Source: Thinopyrum elongatum (lineage: Eukaryota; Streptophyta; Magnoliopsida; Poales; Poaceae). Taken from it: DNA of 64,000 bases. Within the stretch, counting starts at the first letter, position 1. Every line of letters begins with the position of its first letter. The stretch is taken from NCBI GenBank assembly GCA_011799875.1, contig CM022299.1, positions 33,004,755 through 33,068,754 of the forward strand, in the 5' to 3' direction. The translations under genes were made by a program, and so were the position numbers. Below are positions 33,780 to 43,786 of this stretch, piece after piece. The notes under the pieces were generated by a model. That model was not told the DNA's origin, did no database searches, and saw nothing but the letters and a program-made list of their open reading frames with translations.

Positions 33780-34290
33780 TCAACAAAGCATGTTGTTGGT
33801 CAGGGTTGATTAAAATCAAGCTTCCTTGCAGGTCCAGGCTCAATCAGTTGAGAATTCCTAGAAGGTCTGGACTCAACCAAATGAAGCTCCCCTGCAGGCC
33901 CAGGCTGAACCAAATCAGCCTTCCTAGGAGTACTGGACTCAAATCAAATCAAGTTTCTTTGTAGGTGCGGACTCGACCAAATCAAGCTTCTGTAATGGTC
34001 CTTGTTCGATTTTTTCAGGAGGTCCAGACACAATCAAATCAGGCTTTGCTGCAGATGACTCGATCAAATCATACTTCAGTATGCTCACAGTAATCACATA
34101 AAGTAAGCTACCATTTGAGGTGGATTCACCATCCAGCAGGCTTTCGCCATTGCTTCTGCTGCACTCATCATCATGCTGGCTCTAGACATTGCTCTCACTG
34201 CATGCATCACCATGTGGACTGTCAGTGTTATAAGGAGCATTCTCAGTGATATTGGCGGTAAGTGGTGATCTTGGAGACTGATGATCTGAC
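33780..34290 (-). pseudogene. Unrecognised Ser-rich ORF with degenerate 'LDLVES-P' repeats
   Basis: Minus-strand reading from about 34290 gives a Ser/Asn-rich segment ('DHQSPRSPLTANITENAPYN'), one TAG, then 'ECSRSNGESLLDGESTSNGS' and a run of repeats such as 'GPLQKLDLVESAPTKKLDLI'. DNA repeats of the type 'ggtc.aggctcaa.caaatc' extend to 33790. Codon-like periodicity is clear but there are stops. It resembles part of a host protein, but I cannot name it. Confidence 0.35.
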
Positions 34291-34574
34291 ACTGACTCTG
34301 GGAATCTCATCCACAGGTCCGAATTCAGTACTCCTAGAAAAGGTAATTACTATTGCTTCCTCCACAGGTCCGAATTCAGTACTGAAGAATCTGCTAAGGT
34401 ATGCTGCCAGAAACGAACGCCAAAGAAAGTGTTAGAAGTACATTCATGTTCACTGTGTTGAACATAACTGGTTCAGGATTATGAAGCTATACCATCGTGT
34501 ACCGAAAGCGGGAGACACCCAACAAAGATTTTGCGAGTGTAGTCATGCTTCTCCCAATGATCATTATAAGAAAT

Positions 34575-34696
34575 ACCATGTAATCGTGTATTCTTAATAA
34601 TGGTCGTTGTCATAATCATCGAAATCATCATCCAGCAGCTCTTTGTGCCTTTCTTTTTTCATCGCATGGTTCTTTTCCATTGTAGCATGGTTCACT
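34575..34696 (-). pseudogene. Exon-like C-terminal fragment, acidic
   Basis: On the minus strand an AG acceptor ('ctttttag') at 34697-34698 precedes an open block. It reads 'NHATMEKNHAMKKERHKELL' followed by an Asp-rich tail and a stop near 34575. It is probably the last exon of an unknown host gene. Confidence 0.35.
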
Positions 34697-34815
34697 AAAA
34701 AGGAACAAAAATCAGTTGAGAATGCAGTTTGCATGATATCCATTATCATCAGTACAACCAAAAGCATCTAACCAACCTTTATATAATTCAAATAATATTT
34801 TTTCTTCCAATGTAG

Positions 34816-34915
34816 GTGGCATCTGTTCAGGCTGTGCCGGCACTCCCTGAAGCTTGTGACTTTCCACGGCAAGGGAGGCTCCAACAAGACCATGGTGGCC
34901 GCCATTGCTGCGCAG
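34816..34915 (+). pseudogene. Exon-like block of an unidentified gene (33 codons)
   Basis: Exactly 100 bases, preceded by 'caatgtag' and followed by 'gtaaaaac', fully open in one frame. It includes 'FRLCRHSLKLVTFHGKGGSN' and a following 'KTMVAAIAAQ'. GC content is much higher than its surroundings. I do not recognise the family. Confidence 0.4.
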
Positions 34916-35163
34916 GTAAAAACTAACCTCCTTCGGTGTTTGATGAATCTGTAGAATTTTTTGTTAGCTCGTTGCTACTATGCTAATAGCCAAGTCTCGA
35001 GGGCAGTGTTGATACTTAGCTGAGTGATTCAACATTTGAGTACTAATTAGCACTAATTAGTGGCTGGGGCTGCTCTAATTATCGAGATGGGTATATTGTA
35101 GTATAAAATATTTAGCTGAGTGCTTCAGATGTTGAAGTGTATTTTCCAATTAAATCGCAAATG

Positions 35164-35166
<3 letters not shown>

Positions 35167-35210
<44 letters not shown>
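35167..35210. repeat. (AC)22 microsatellite
   Basis: Perfect AC dinucleotide run of 44 bases followed by ATATAT. Translations across it are meaningless. Confidence 0.95.
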
Positions 35211-35216
<6 letters not shown>

Positions 35217-35973
35217 GCATCCTGACAAATGCACTTCCCTGGAATTGTTGATATGCATATGTGTCATTGCTAGCTGCCGTCGTTGGCCTACTTGGAGAAA
35301 AATAAGCATTTTAACATAAGGGCATCACACAATTAGTTACAAAATCCAAATACAAAAACTATGCTAGATCTGAATTTTTTTATGCATCGTCAGAGTTTAC
35401 TGTAGTTTCTTGCAGCAGCAACCTGAAGCCATAACACAAAACTGTACAAACTAAAATAAAAACATGTCAACATGCCTAATAACTTTGAAAGTCGGAGTCC
35501 TACTACAACAGTTCACAGTCAATAGTCAGAAGTGGCTAATTAAGGTACTGGTATAAGGTACTTAATTGGGCATACCTAATATCTAGCCTTAAAGAATTTA
35601 GATAAGATGTCAAGGGTTCTTTAGTCTATAAATGGCACTCACCTGAACACTAAAGTCATGGTTGTCATTGCATAGCTCTAGACTAAATAATAAGGGCATA
35701 ACCAAAAGATTTACGCATTAGTGCATGAACGAAGAGAAAATAAAATAAGCCTATAATGTCCCATGCTATATGCGCACCAAATCAGGGCAACAGAAGATCA
35801 CCCATATGAAAAACGGAACTATGTGAGTATAAATTTTTAGGAAAATGATAAAATGGTGAGATTCATTGGGTAATAAGGATTACAAGCTCGGGTATGTAAA
35901 TTTGAACAAATAGAAGATTAAGAAAGGAGAACATGCAACAAAAAAAGCTTTCAAAAAGTAGTAGTAATTTTAC

Positions 35974-36034
35974 CTCGGTAACAGAAATAGTACCCAAAAA
36001 AATTAGTTGGCATTTCCTCCGGATGGTGAATTGC
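35974..36034 (-). pseudogene. Exon-like block, 61 bases
   Basis: Minus strand: acceptor 'ttttttccag', open block ('HHPEEMPTNFFGYYFCYR'), donor 'gag|gtaaaatt'. It is too short to name. Confidence 0.3.
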
Positions 36035-37307
36035 CTGGAAAAAAGAGAAGTAGGTAAAATGATGGTGTTACTTTCTTATGCAAGCACCAAAACTTCGCCA
36101 AAAAAAAAATATATTGGGAGCATTGTACCTTTATTATCCCTATAATCCTTGCCCTTGCTTCTAGACTATATGATGGTAGTGCAAGCTAGCCAGCATCTTC
36201 AGATTAGTCCATCCAAAAACACAACAAAGATAACAGTTGGATTGTATCATCCCCGAAACGCCATTATTAGAAATTCAGTTGGCACTTAATAGTAAATAGA
36301 AGTGCAGGGCTTGCTTATCACGCTTATCATGCGAAATAGGCAAGAGATAGGCAAAAATGGTATATACCAACAAAGAGTATATGTCAATCTAAACCTAAAG
36401 CAGTAAAAATAGCCATCCACTTGCTGAAGGAAATAAATGAAATATCAGGGAGATTCGTGTATCTCCTGCTCTGAAAGTGTTGTATATGATAAAATCAAAA
36501 AAGCGGAAAGCTTGAAAGTGACCGAACAACACTTTTAACGAGGTGTTGTTTATGCAAATAGTATATATCACCTGACATAATCATGCCCAAAAATACAAGA
36601 TGGGTCAATAAAACTCTCCATCAATTTTGCCATCGAATCATTAGAGAAACCTCAAATTCAACTATATGGAGTGACTTTCTGAAAGAGTCCTATTTACATC
36701 AGTATATTACTATCTGATTAGCAATTAACATCAAAAGTCAGTTACCACTAAACTGTGAAACACTCAGATTATGACAAAGGAGAGTTTAACTCAATCCTTT
36801 GGTTGATACAAAAACAGCAGATAGTAGCTAAGTATTGCAGAGAAAGGGCAAAAAAGTACCAAATCTTCCATGAACGCAAGAAGATGCCACGAATGGATGA
36901 TCTGGGTAATCTGATTCCTTTAAATGCAGAGATGGATTTGACCATCAATCATTATTTCTATGGCTCTGTAGCCAACACATATATTGGTAGCACCAAACCA
37001 TATGTTCTCTGTTTGAGGTTTTAAAAGAGACAAAACCGTGAGAACTTGAAGAGAAAAAGAAAGAAGAGAGTAGTCAAATTATACCTTTAATCAAATAGTT
37101 GAAGGAGCTTATGTACCTGTCATTTGTACCTCCTAATCTGCAGCTAGCACATAAAAAATTCTTAAACTGAAGAAGGGAAAAAAGAGTAGATACATCACAC
37201 GCATACTACCATTATTCAGCATGTCCGGTCTATGATAGAACAATCAGCACTAATTCAGTAATTAGAAGGTCATTTCACGCATAGTGAAGATCACATGAAA
37301 CATATAC

Positions 37308-37371
37308 CTTTCGGTGATGCTTTCCCTCCTCACCAGGCTGCTCCTTTTGTGGGGGTTGCGGTGAAACAAGT
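37308..37371 (-). pseudogene. Exon-like block, 64 bases
   Basis: Minus strand: acceptor 'tgtgcag', open block including 'LVSPQPPQKEQPGEEGKHHR', donor 'aaag|gtatatg'. The Pro/Glu-rich composition suggests a linker exon of a host gene. Confidence 0.3.
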
Positions 37372-37486
37372 CTGCACAGAAAATCATGATTATGCATACC
37401 ACCTAGAATAGAAGTTAACCAGTGAGAAAGTTATATTTCATACAGAACAACTTTCCTGGCACCTTTACCAAGATAGGGAAAAGGTA

Positions 37487-37587
37487 CTCGCTCAGTTCAC
37501 TTATAAGACGTTGTACTCAATTCAGACATCACCCAAAACAGTTCATGTCAGCTATCTGAAACGTCTTATAAAAGTGCACGGAGGGAG
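37487..37587. mobile_element. Stowaway-type MITE, 101 bases
   Basis: Flanked by TA duplications (37485-37486, 37588-37589). The right end CTCCCTCCGTGCAC (reverse complement) and the left end CTCGCTCAG... with 'ataagacgt' form imperfect terminal inverted repeats of about 28 bases. Size and TSD fit Stowaway (Mariner-derived) MITEs, common near or in grass genes, which supports a genic origin for the surrounding insert. Confidence 0.75.
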
Positions 37588-38690
37588 TATATCTAATTGT
37601 AACCACCTTCATATGATTCAATGAAAAAATTTCACAGGGTGTCACTTCTCCATAACAGGTTGATTTTACTGGAGAGAAAACTGAGTCGTACAACTTATTT
37701 GCTAGTGCAAATGTCCCTGTTGGACAGTCGTAAGAACCCATCTTTTGTAGTGCATGCATTACAGTCATTCCCTATTCCACCTACATTAACCCAATAAAAC
37801 CTCTACAACCTGGACATTTTCTTTTAATACCAAACACATGTGCTCCCTTTTTAAGTGTGTTTTTGAAGCTTCAGAAAATTCAAAACGAATCTTACATGTA
37901 CATGTCAGAGCGCACTATGTATCTTCAATGTTTTGTGAAGAGACATCATTTGATTTGCCATCTGCACCAAAACGACAAGAACAAGAGGCTAAAAAGCAGG
38001 TTCACCTGCTCTATTTTTCTGTTACAAGTTTCCTCATGCTTCCAAATGTTAAAAAAAATCACGCTCATCAATGATTGATAATTCTGTGAACTTGCAAAGT
38101 CATAATAATGAACCATCGATATGTGTGAATTTTCTTGAAACATTTTGAAGCTGATGAAAGGGTTCATATAGAGAGGGGAAAGAGGCGGGCATGAGAATAC
38201 CCGCAGACACCACAGCAGCTATATACACCTCGACACCATGTTGAGCATAGATAGCTCTTGATACCAAAATAAGATAAATCTTAGTGTACTGACACTAAGA
38301 ATTTTGGATATTAGTTGCGGCCACGATTATGTGATATCTACCCAACTTTAAAAAAAGTGAGATAAAACAAAAAGGGAGGCAAACAGGAATCATTTCTTTT
38401 GCTGGAGTTAAAGAATTCAAGTCCTAATGCCACTATCCCCCAATTCTCTCTTTCTTAGAAAAGATGCATTCTATATAGAAAATCCACCTTGTTAGAGAGA
38501 GAGAGAGAGATAATCCACCTTGTTCTTCACCAAAATCTTCCTCAGGATTCTTCTTCTTCTCTTCTTTCTCAGATCTACACACATCGTGTAAAGAAAAATC
38601 AAGAAATGAAAATCAACTTTAGCTAGCTGACAAGGTCTGGATGCATCAGGGAAAAGTTAACTCTGCTCTCCTGTAGTGGGTTAATAAAGT

Positions 38691-38810
38691 TCAAGTTTGC
38701 TGACCATAAAAAAGTTGCTGACTAACTCCATGAACACCAGCAGGGAACATTGCCATGGGAGGACCAACAGTTTGAGCCATTGAAACAGGACGTATTTGTG
38801 TAAACCGTGC
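38691..38810 (-). pseudogene. Poly(A)-binding-protein-like exon fragment
   Basis: Minus strand: acceptor 'gttgcag' then 40 codons open to TGA. The protein includes 'ARFTQIRPVSMAQTVGPPMA' and, shortly after, 'GVSQQLFYG'. This matches the pattern of the linker after the fourth RNA-recognition motif of plant poly(A)-binding proteins (F-x-Q-M-R-P-V ... M-x-P-T-V-G-P ... Q-Q-x-x-Y-G). No RNA-recognition motif is present nearby, so only a fragment was captured. Identification is from memory of the family pattern. Confidence 0.55.
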
Positions 38811-38843
38811 CTGCAACAAACAATAATTTTAGTGCCCGAAAAT

Positions 38844-39190
38844 CTAGTTGCTGCACAAAAGAGAAATCTGTGTAGTAGTATTCCAGAGATTTGTTTCATA
38901 TGCATGCTTCAGGAAAGTATAGTGTAGGACGACATAAGGGGCCATGGCGATGGCCTGCACCTGCACGCCCGCCATGGTGCTCATCCTTCCATTTCCATTG
39001 TGATGGCCTGCCTGCAGAAACCAATCCAACCGCAGGGGTCATCCAGAAGAAGAAGAGGGGAGGGGAGGAGGATGGACGGCGTGCGTGCGTACCTTTGAAG
39101 ACTACGTGTTGCAGCCCGTCGCGGGCGTCGAGGGCCACCGCAAGCTTCGCTCCCCACCCGACCGAGAGAAGGCCACCGCCGTCGTCATCC
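38844..39190 (-). pseudogene. Candidate captured first exons with GC-rich 5' region
   Basis: An ATG at 39190 (minus), preceded by an 'aaccctag' leader and a strongly GC-rich tract to 39560, opens 'MDDDGGGLLSVGWGAKLAVA'. It runs to a good donor at 39092 ('aaag|gtacgc'). A second block starts after 'ctgcag' near 39017 and includes 'RMSTMAGVQVQAIAMAPYVV'. The look is of a grass gene's 5' end (CpG-rich promoter, short first exon). I do not recognise the protein. Confidence 0.4.
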
Positions 39191-39853
39191 ATGGGTGGGT
39201 GTGGGGCTAGGGTTCCGCCCCCATCCATCGATCATCCCATCCATCCATGGCCTTCCTCGAGGACCACGTGCACGACGGCGCGCCGGTGCCGGTGCCGGTG
39301 CCGCTGCGGATCTGGGCGTCGCTCCGCTCCTCGATATGGGGCCTCCCCTCCCCTTCCCTTCCGTTCCCTTGCTTTGGAGAGGAAGGAAGGTGTCCCCCAT
39401 GGCTCGCCGTGCCGAGTTGAACGCCCGCCGTCCTTCTGCCAAGAGGAGAGAAACCGAGGGGAGGAGGAGGGCCATTGCGGCGGCAGAGTGCATGGGAGGA
39501 GAGGGAGCGGGGCGTGGGGTGCGGGGCTCGGGACGGAAGGGGATTGGGGGCTAGGTTTTGACCGCACGCCCTGGAGCCCACGATCGTTACGACCCATCCT
39601 CTTTTCAAGCTGAACAGGCGCACACACACTCACCGTGACTGTAACAGAGGGCCCATGCAGAAGGGTGGCCCAGGTGTCATCCACTATAACCCGAACACAC
39701 AACGTATAGAAAAACGAACGCCCAGATATATACCAGCGAGATAGAAAGTACAACGTTAGTGGACAGCAAGGCAGATCGTGGGGGCTGGAAGAATTTGAAA
39801 CCAGGACGGCGCTGGAACGGCAGGTTGGGTAGGAGCCTTTATATGTTCAATGC

Positions 39854-40280
39854 TATGTGGGTGAAATGATGATACCATGCCAACTTTCAACCTTTTCAAA
39901 GTTCATTTGTGGTGCTTTTCAATTTCAGGGTCATTTAGCTCTAAAAAAATAAGTAAATGCATGAAAAATACCAAATGAAGTAAGAAAGGGTTGAAAATTG
40001 ATGATGTGCCTTTGAATGGTGCATTTTGAACACACAAAAAGTTTGGAGTTCAAATAAGTTCAAAAAAATGAAATCCCTTTGTAACAGATGAGTTTTCGTC
40101 TGAAACCCTGATACTTCGAAAGAGATTGTTCATTTTGTACACGAAGGGCATCCAGTTTTTGCCGTAATCCTCTCAACTTTTTAGCACATGCTATGTGGGT
40201 GAAATGATGATACCATGCCAACTTTCAACCTTTTCAGAGTTCATTTGTAGTGCTTTTCAATTTCAGGGTCATTTAGCTCA
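39854..40280 (+). repeat. CACTA ~335-base repeat, copy 2 and partial copy 3
   Basis: Copy 2 spans 39854-40188 and is followed at once by the first ~90 bases of a third copy. The tandem arrangement on this side, against one copy at 32545, frames the gene-fragment insert. Confidence 0.85.
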
Positions 40281-40980
40281 AAGAATGAACTAATAGCAAA
40301 AAGAATGAACTAGAGAACTTTTATAAAACTCTAATAGCAAAAACGAATGGACTAAAAAGAATCAATTAAAATATTCTGTTATGATCAAGTAAAACAAAAC
40401 TATAATATTCTTCAATAGCAAAAAGAATCAACTAAAATGCTTTTATAAACCTCTAGTATTTTTGAAACTAAAATTATATAAAATTTGTGCAACTCAAATT
40501 ATCAAAGTAAAGTTATTCACAAACTAAATAGCAGGAAAAAGAATCACTCAAATCTATTTTTAATGTAAAGTTATTCACAAACTAGTGATTCACACAAATT
40601 TCAAAGAATTCAAATTTGAAAACTAATGGCACTAACAGAAAGTTTATAATTTTTGTGACCTAAACCAAAAAGAATCACTGAAAAACTCTAAGTATTTATC
40701 TGTAAGTAGAAACAAAAGAAAATAAATAAAGCAAAAAAAAATACTGGAAAAAAATTAAAAACATGCCGCCTACTAGGCCACCACGGCTTGCATACGACTA
40801 GAAACCCAACCGCTAGTTGGGCCAGGATGTAGGCCCAATAGGCCCACAGGCAGAGTGAGTGAGTTTAGGCCTGCATTAGAGAGGACCTCGAGAGGGCAGC
40901 GGCAGCGGCGCTTATAAACCACTCCGAGCCCCTCTCAACTAGCGAGGTGGGACTAAACTTTTGGCCGTGGCAGCACTCCC
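40281..40980. other. AT-rich non-coding spacer of CACTA-1
   Basis: Repeated 'aatagcaaaaagaatcaact' motifs. 40240-40680 closely matches 49910-50480 in CACTA-2. No ORF. A GC-rich stretch with 'taggcccaataggcccac' follows from about 40765. Confidence 0.7.
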
Positions 40981-40989
40981 CTTTTGTCT

Positions 40990-41080
40990 AGGTTGGTGGC
41001 ACCAACCGGGACCAATTCCTACCTTTTCGTCTCGGTTGGTGGCACCAACCGGGACCAATGCTTTGTGTATATAAACAACA
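40990..41080 (+). promoter_or_regulatory. Internal promoter of CACTA-1 ORF2
   Basis: Two copies of 'ggttggtggcaccaaccggg' (starting near 40992 and 41034), each itself an inverted repeat, precede a TATA box (TATATAAA at about 41068). The arrangement mimics the subterminal repeats plus TATA of the left end and would place ORF2 under similar control. Confidence 0.6.
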
Positions 41081-41099
41081 CTTAGGAAGTTTTCACTTC

Positions 41100-41500
41100 T
41101 CATCTAACAGTTGCCCCCGACGACGCTGAGCACATCGACGCCGCCAGGCTGCCTGAGCTCGTCGTCGATGCCTTCGCCCTGCCCTGCCCCAACGCGCCGC
41201 CCCGTGCCGTCGACGCCCTTGCCCTGCCCTGCCCCAAACTCGCCGTCGACGCGCCACCCCGCACCTCTGCCCTGCCCCGAGCTCGCCGTCGCGACGCGCC
41301 GCCCCGCGCCGCTGCCCTACCCCGACGCGCCGCCCCGTGCCCCTGCCTCGATGCCGCCCCATGCCCCTGCCCTGACGCCACCCCGCGCCCCCGACCTGCC
41401 CCGACGACGCCGTCCCTCCTCCTCGTTCGGTCCAGCCAACGCCCCCTTTCCCCCCTGTCCTCCTCCCTGTCCTGTTGTTTTCATGATTTTTCATGATGAT
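41100..41500 (+). other. GC-rich leader/low-complexity ORF
   Basis: Open on both strands because of Pro/Ala-rich low complexity (plus frame 'PCPAPTRRPVPSTPLPCPAP'). It follows the TATA box, so it is probably 5' UTR or a low-complexity N terminus; I see no domain. Confidence 0.4.
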
Positions 41501-41558
41501 GATGATATAGATGATATGTATGTGTGTATGATGATATGTCCTGATTTTTCATAATTTT

Positions 41559-41735
41559 TTTGTTCATATATATGATGATTTTTTGTTCATAGATGATCAT
41601 ATGATGTTTTTTTTGTTCATAGACGATCATATGGTGTTTTTTTGTTCATATGTATGCATGGATGGATGTATATATATAGAAAATGATTATATGTTGTTTT
41701 TTTTGTTCATAGAATATTTTTTTTGTTCATAAAAA
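41559..41735. repeat. T-rich repeat 'ttttttgttcata'
   Basis: About six copies of (T)5-8-GTTCATA separated by short AT-rich spacers. It is probably intronic or leader sequence of ORF2. Confidence 0.7.
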
Positions 41736-41818
41736 TTAGTTAAAATTTACCAAGTTACTAAGTTAAAATGTTCATATATTAAAAATGAGTTAAAATGAGA
41801 TAAAAGTTACTTTCTCCC

Positions 41819-42303
41819 GGTCCGCTCGCCCGACCAACTCTCGAGGCCACCCAAACCCTAGAAGAAAGAGCGACGTTGTTGTCGATCTACCCCCTCCCCG
41901 ATAACTTCGACATGAGGGGGGACGTCGGACGACATGCATGAGAGAGAGGCAGTCCGCTCGCCCGACCAACTATCGAGGTCACCCAAACCCTAGAAGAAAG
42001 AACATCGTTGTCGATCTACCCCCTCCCCGATAACTTCGACATGAGGGGGGATGTCGGACGACATGCATAAGAGAGAGGCGGTCCGCTCGCCCGACCAACT
42101 ATCGAGGCCACCCAAACCCTAGAAGAAAGAGCGTCGTTGTCGATCTATCATTGCCGGCATAGGTCAATGGGGTAGAATGCATGGATAGTTTGATCTCCTG
42201 CATAGCGATTATTTTTTGCAAAGTGTCCTCTCCTGAAAGTATAACCGCGATAACTTCGACATGAGGGGGGACGTCGGACATGCATGAGAGAGAGGCAGTC
42301 CGC
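41819..42303. repeat. ~130-base tandem repeat in CACTA-1
   Basis: Units start at 41819, 41951 and 42080 ('gtccgctcgcccgaccaact...'), with lengths 132, 129 and a partial 69. After about 90 unrelated bases, the tail of another unit appears at 42246-42303. Units differ at few positions, suggesting recent amplification. Confidence 0.85.
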
Positions 42304-42425
42304 AACTAATCCATTGCTCATATATGCAAATGATTCCTTGTGGTGATTAGCTAGGTCTATGTTTGCCACTAATTAATCCATCTCTCATGTTTGTATATTG
42401 CCATGTTGTAATATTTGCAGAAACT

Positions 42426-43786
42426 ATGGAAAGAGACTTAGAACAAGAACAGTTGTTGGGGGATATAATCCTCGGCGGACGTGATCCCTTGTCGTTTCTC
42501 AATGACACCGATGGTCAGGAAGGAGAGGATGACGGCTCCGGTGATCCAACAATGGAGGAGGAAGGAGATCATGACGGCTCCGGTGACCGAATGGCGGAGG
42601 AAGGAGACCATGATGACAGCTCCGGTGACCGAACGGAGGAGGGAGCTATTGCAAAGTCCGGCGAGGTATATATATTAATTAAGCCTGTGCTGACTTGATG
42701 CATTAATTGTTTTGGTATGTACATATATTAACGCTTCTTTCTTCTTTCATAGCCCTCCGGATCGAGCCAAACTTCCGTAAGGGGACGAGGCCCGAAGAAA
42801 AGGTTGCGCCAGGATGAAAGGTTCACGATCACAGAAATCGCGAAAGATGGCCAACCGATTGCTCCCAAGCGGACCAAGGACGCATTTGTACATCAGTGCG
42901 GAGTTGTTGTTAGCGATAGCGTCCCGATCAGCATCGTGCAATGGAATAAGAGTAAGGACGACCCTGAAGTATCTTATGTCCAGGATAGACAGAAAGATGA
43001 TCTTTGGACCTCGCTGATGACAAATTTTAGACTCCCACCAGAGGAGGAGCCGAATAACCCAGTTATAGAGCCAAAGGTCAAGGCGTATGCTCTTAAGAAG
43101 ATGGTAGAACTATTCAGGAACTGGAAGAAAGAGTTGAACTCAAAGTTTATCGACAAAGGAAAGACTCCATAATTAATCAGTCGATATGAGAAGATAAGAG
43201 ATCACTGGCCCGCATTTGTGGCCTACAAGAAATCAGGGAAGGGTATGAAAAGGTCACTGACAAACAAGAAAAATGCTGCATAGAAGCTGTATCACCATCA
43301 CACGGGGTCAGGTGGCCAGATCGTACAAGGACTTGGTTCTTCAGGGTTGGGGGAACTTTGGACCCAGAAACAGGGGAGTGTCGTTGGATGGACGAGCATC
43401 TTGCAATACCCATCAAGAAGCTTCAGGCAGCAATCAAGGCAGGGCAGGAAGGGACGTTCATTCTCGACAGAGAGAAGGACGAGCTGACAGAGGCCCTAGG
43501 GAATCCTGAGCACCCTGGACGAACACGAGGCACACCAGGCTCTGTTCCGTGGGTGCATGGGTTTCCCAATAGTGGTGGTTATAGAAGCCGAGAGAGAAAG
43601 ATGAAAGCGGAAGCAAGCGAAATGCAGAAGCTCAATGCAAGAATAGCAAAGCTAGAGGGAATTGTGAGCCAGCGAGCTACCGGCCAACCATCTCAGCGGC
43701 ACGAAGATCCTTGCTTCGACGCTGCCCCAGAAGCTACCCCACCATCTCAGCGGAGAAGCAGCGTGGCTTCGACGGAGCTCGTTTAG
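42426..43786 (+). pseudogene. CACTA ORF2, N-terminal transposase-associated part (two exons, broken)
   Basis: Exon 1: ATG 42426 ('MERDLEQEQLLGDIILGGRD') to 42665, acidic, phase 0. The intron ends at 42752. Exon 2 opens 'GRGPKKRLRQDERFTITEIA' and contains 'MVELFRNWKKELNSKFIDKG' and 'RYEKIRDHWPAFVAYKKSGK', a pattern of plant transposase (Ptta/En/Spm-type) accessory proteins. Stops at 43170 (TAA) and 43281 (TAG), then a frame change near 43300-43340, precede 'TWFFRVGGTLDPETGECRW' and a coiled-coil-like segment. A third stop is at 43784 (TAG). The protein probably assists transposition by binding subterminal repeats, by analogy with TNPA; that is inference. Confidence 0.75.

Larger units (their letters stand above)
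32878..39853. other. Insert between CACTA repeat copies, rich in apparent host-gene fragments
   Basis: This ~7-kb stretch lies between two copies of the ~335-base CACTA repeat and differs from the rest of the element in having many short open blocks edged by AG/GT splice-like sites, mostly on the minus strand. Listed separately: an exon-like block at 34816-34915 (plus), and minus-strand blocks at 34575-34696, 35974-36034, 37308-37371, 38691-38810 and 39092-39190, plus repeat-coding ORFs at 33319-34290. Sequence between them is AT-rich and intron-like. It starts with a 40-50-base duplicated block (about 32908-32957 and 32960-33007). I found no terminal repeats bounding the insert. Confidence 0.6.

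Noticed and set aside
35112..35319. ORFs encoding His-Thr or Cys-Val runs
   Set aside because: Translations of the (AC)22 microsatellite.
36755..37024. 89-codon plus-strand ORF
   Set aside because: Antisense to the exon-like blocks, AT-rich, no motif, no splice context; probably chance.
41093..41554. Arg/Gly- and Pro/Ala-rich ORFs on both strands
   Set aside because: Low-complexity GC-rich leader; no family features. The plus strand could still be 5' UTR.
41819..42303. CRISPR-like array
   Set aside because: Direct repeats without unique spacers of constant length, in a plant transposon; it is a simple tandem duplication.
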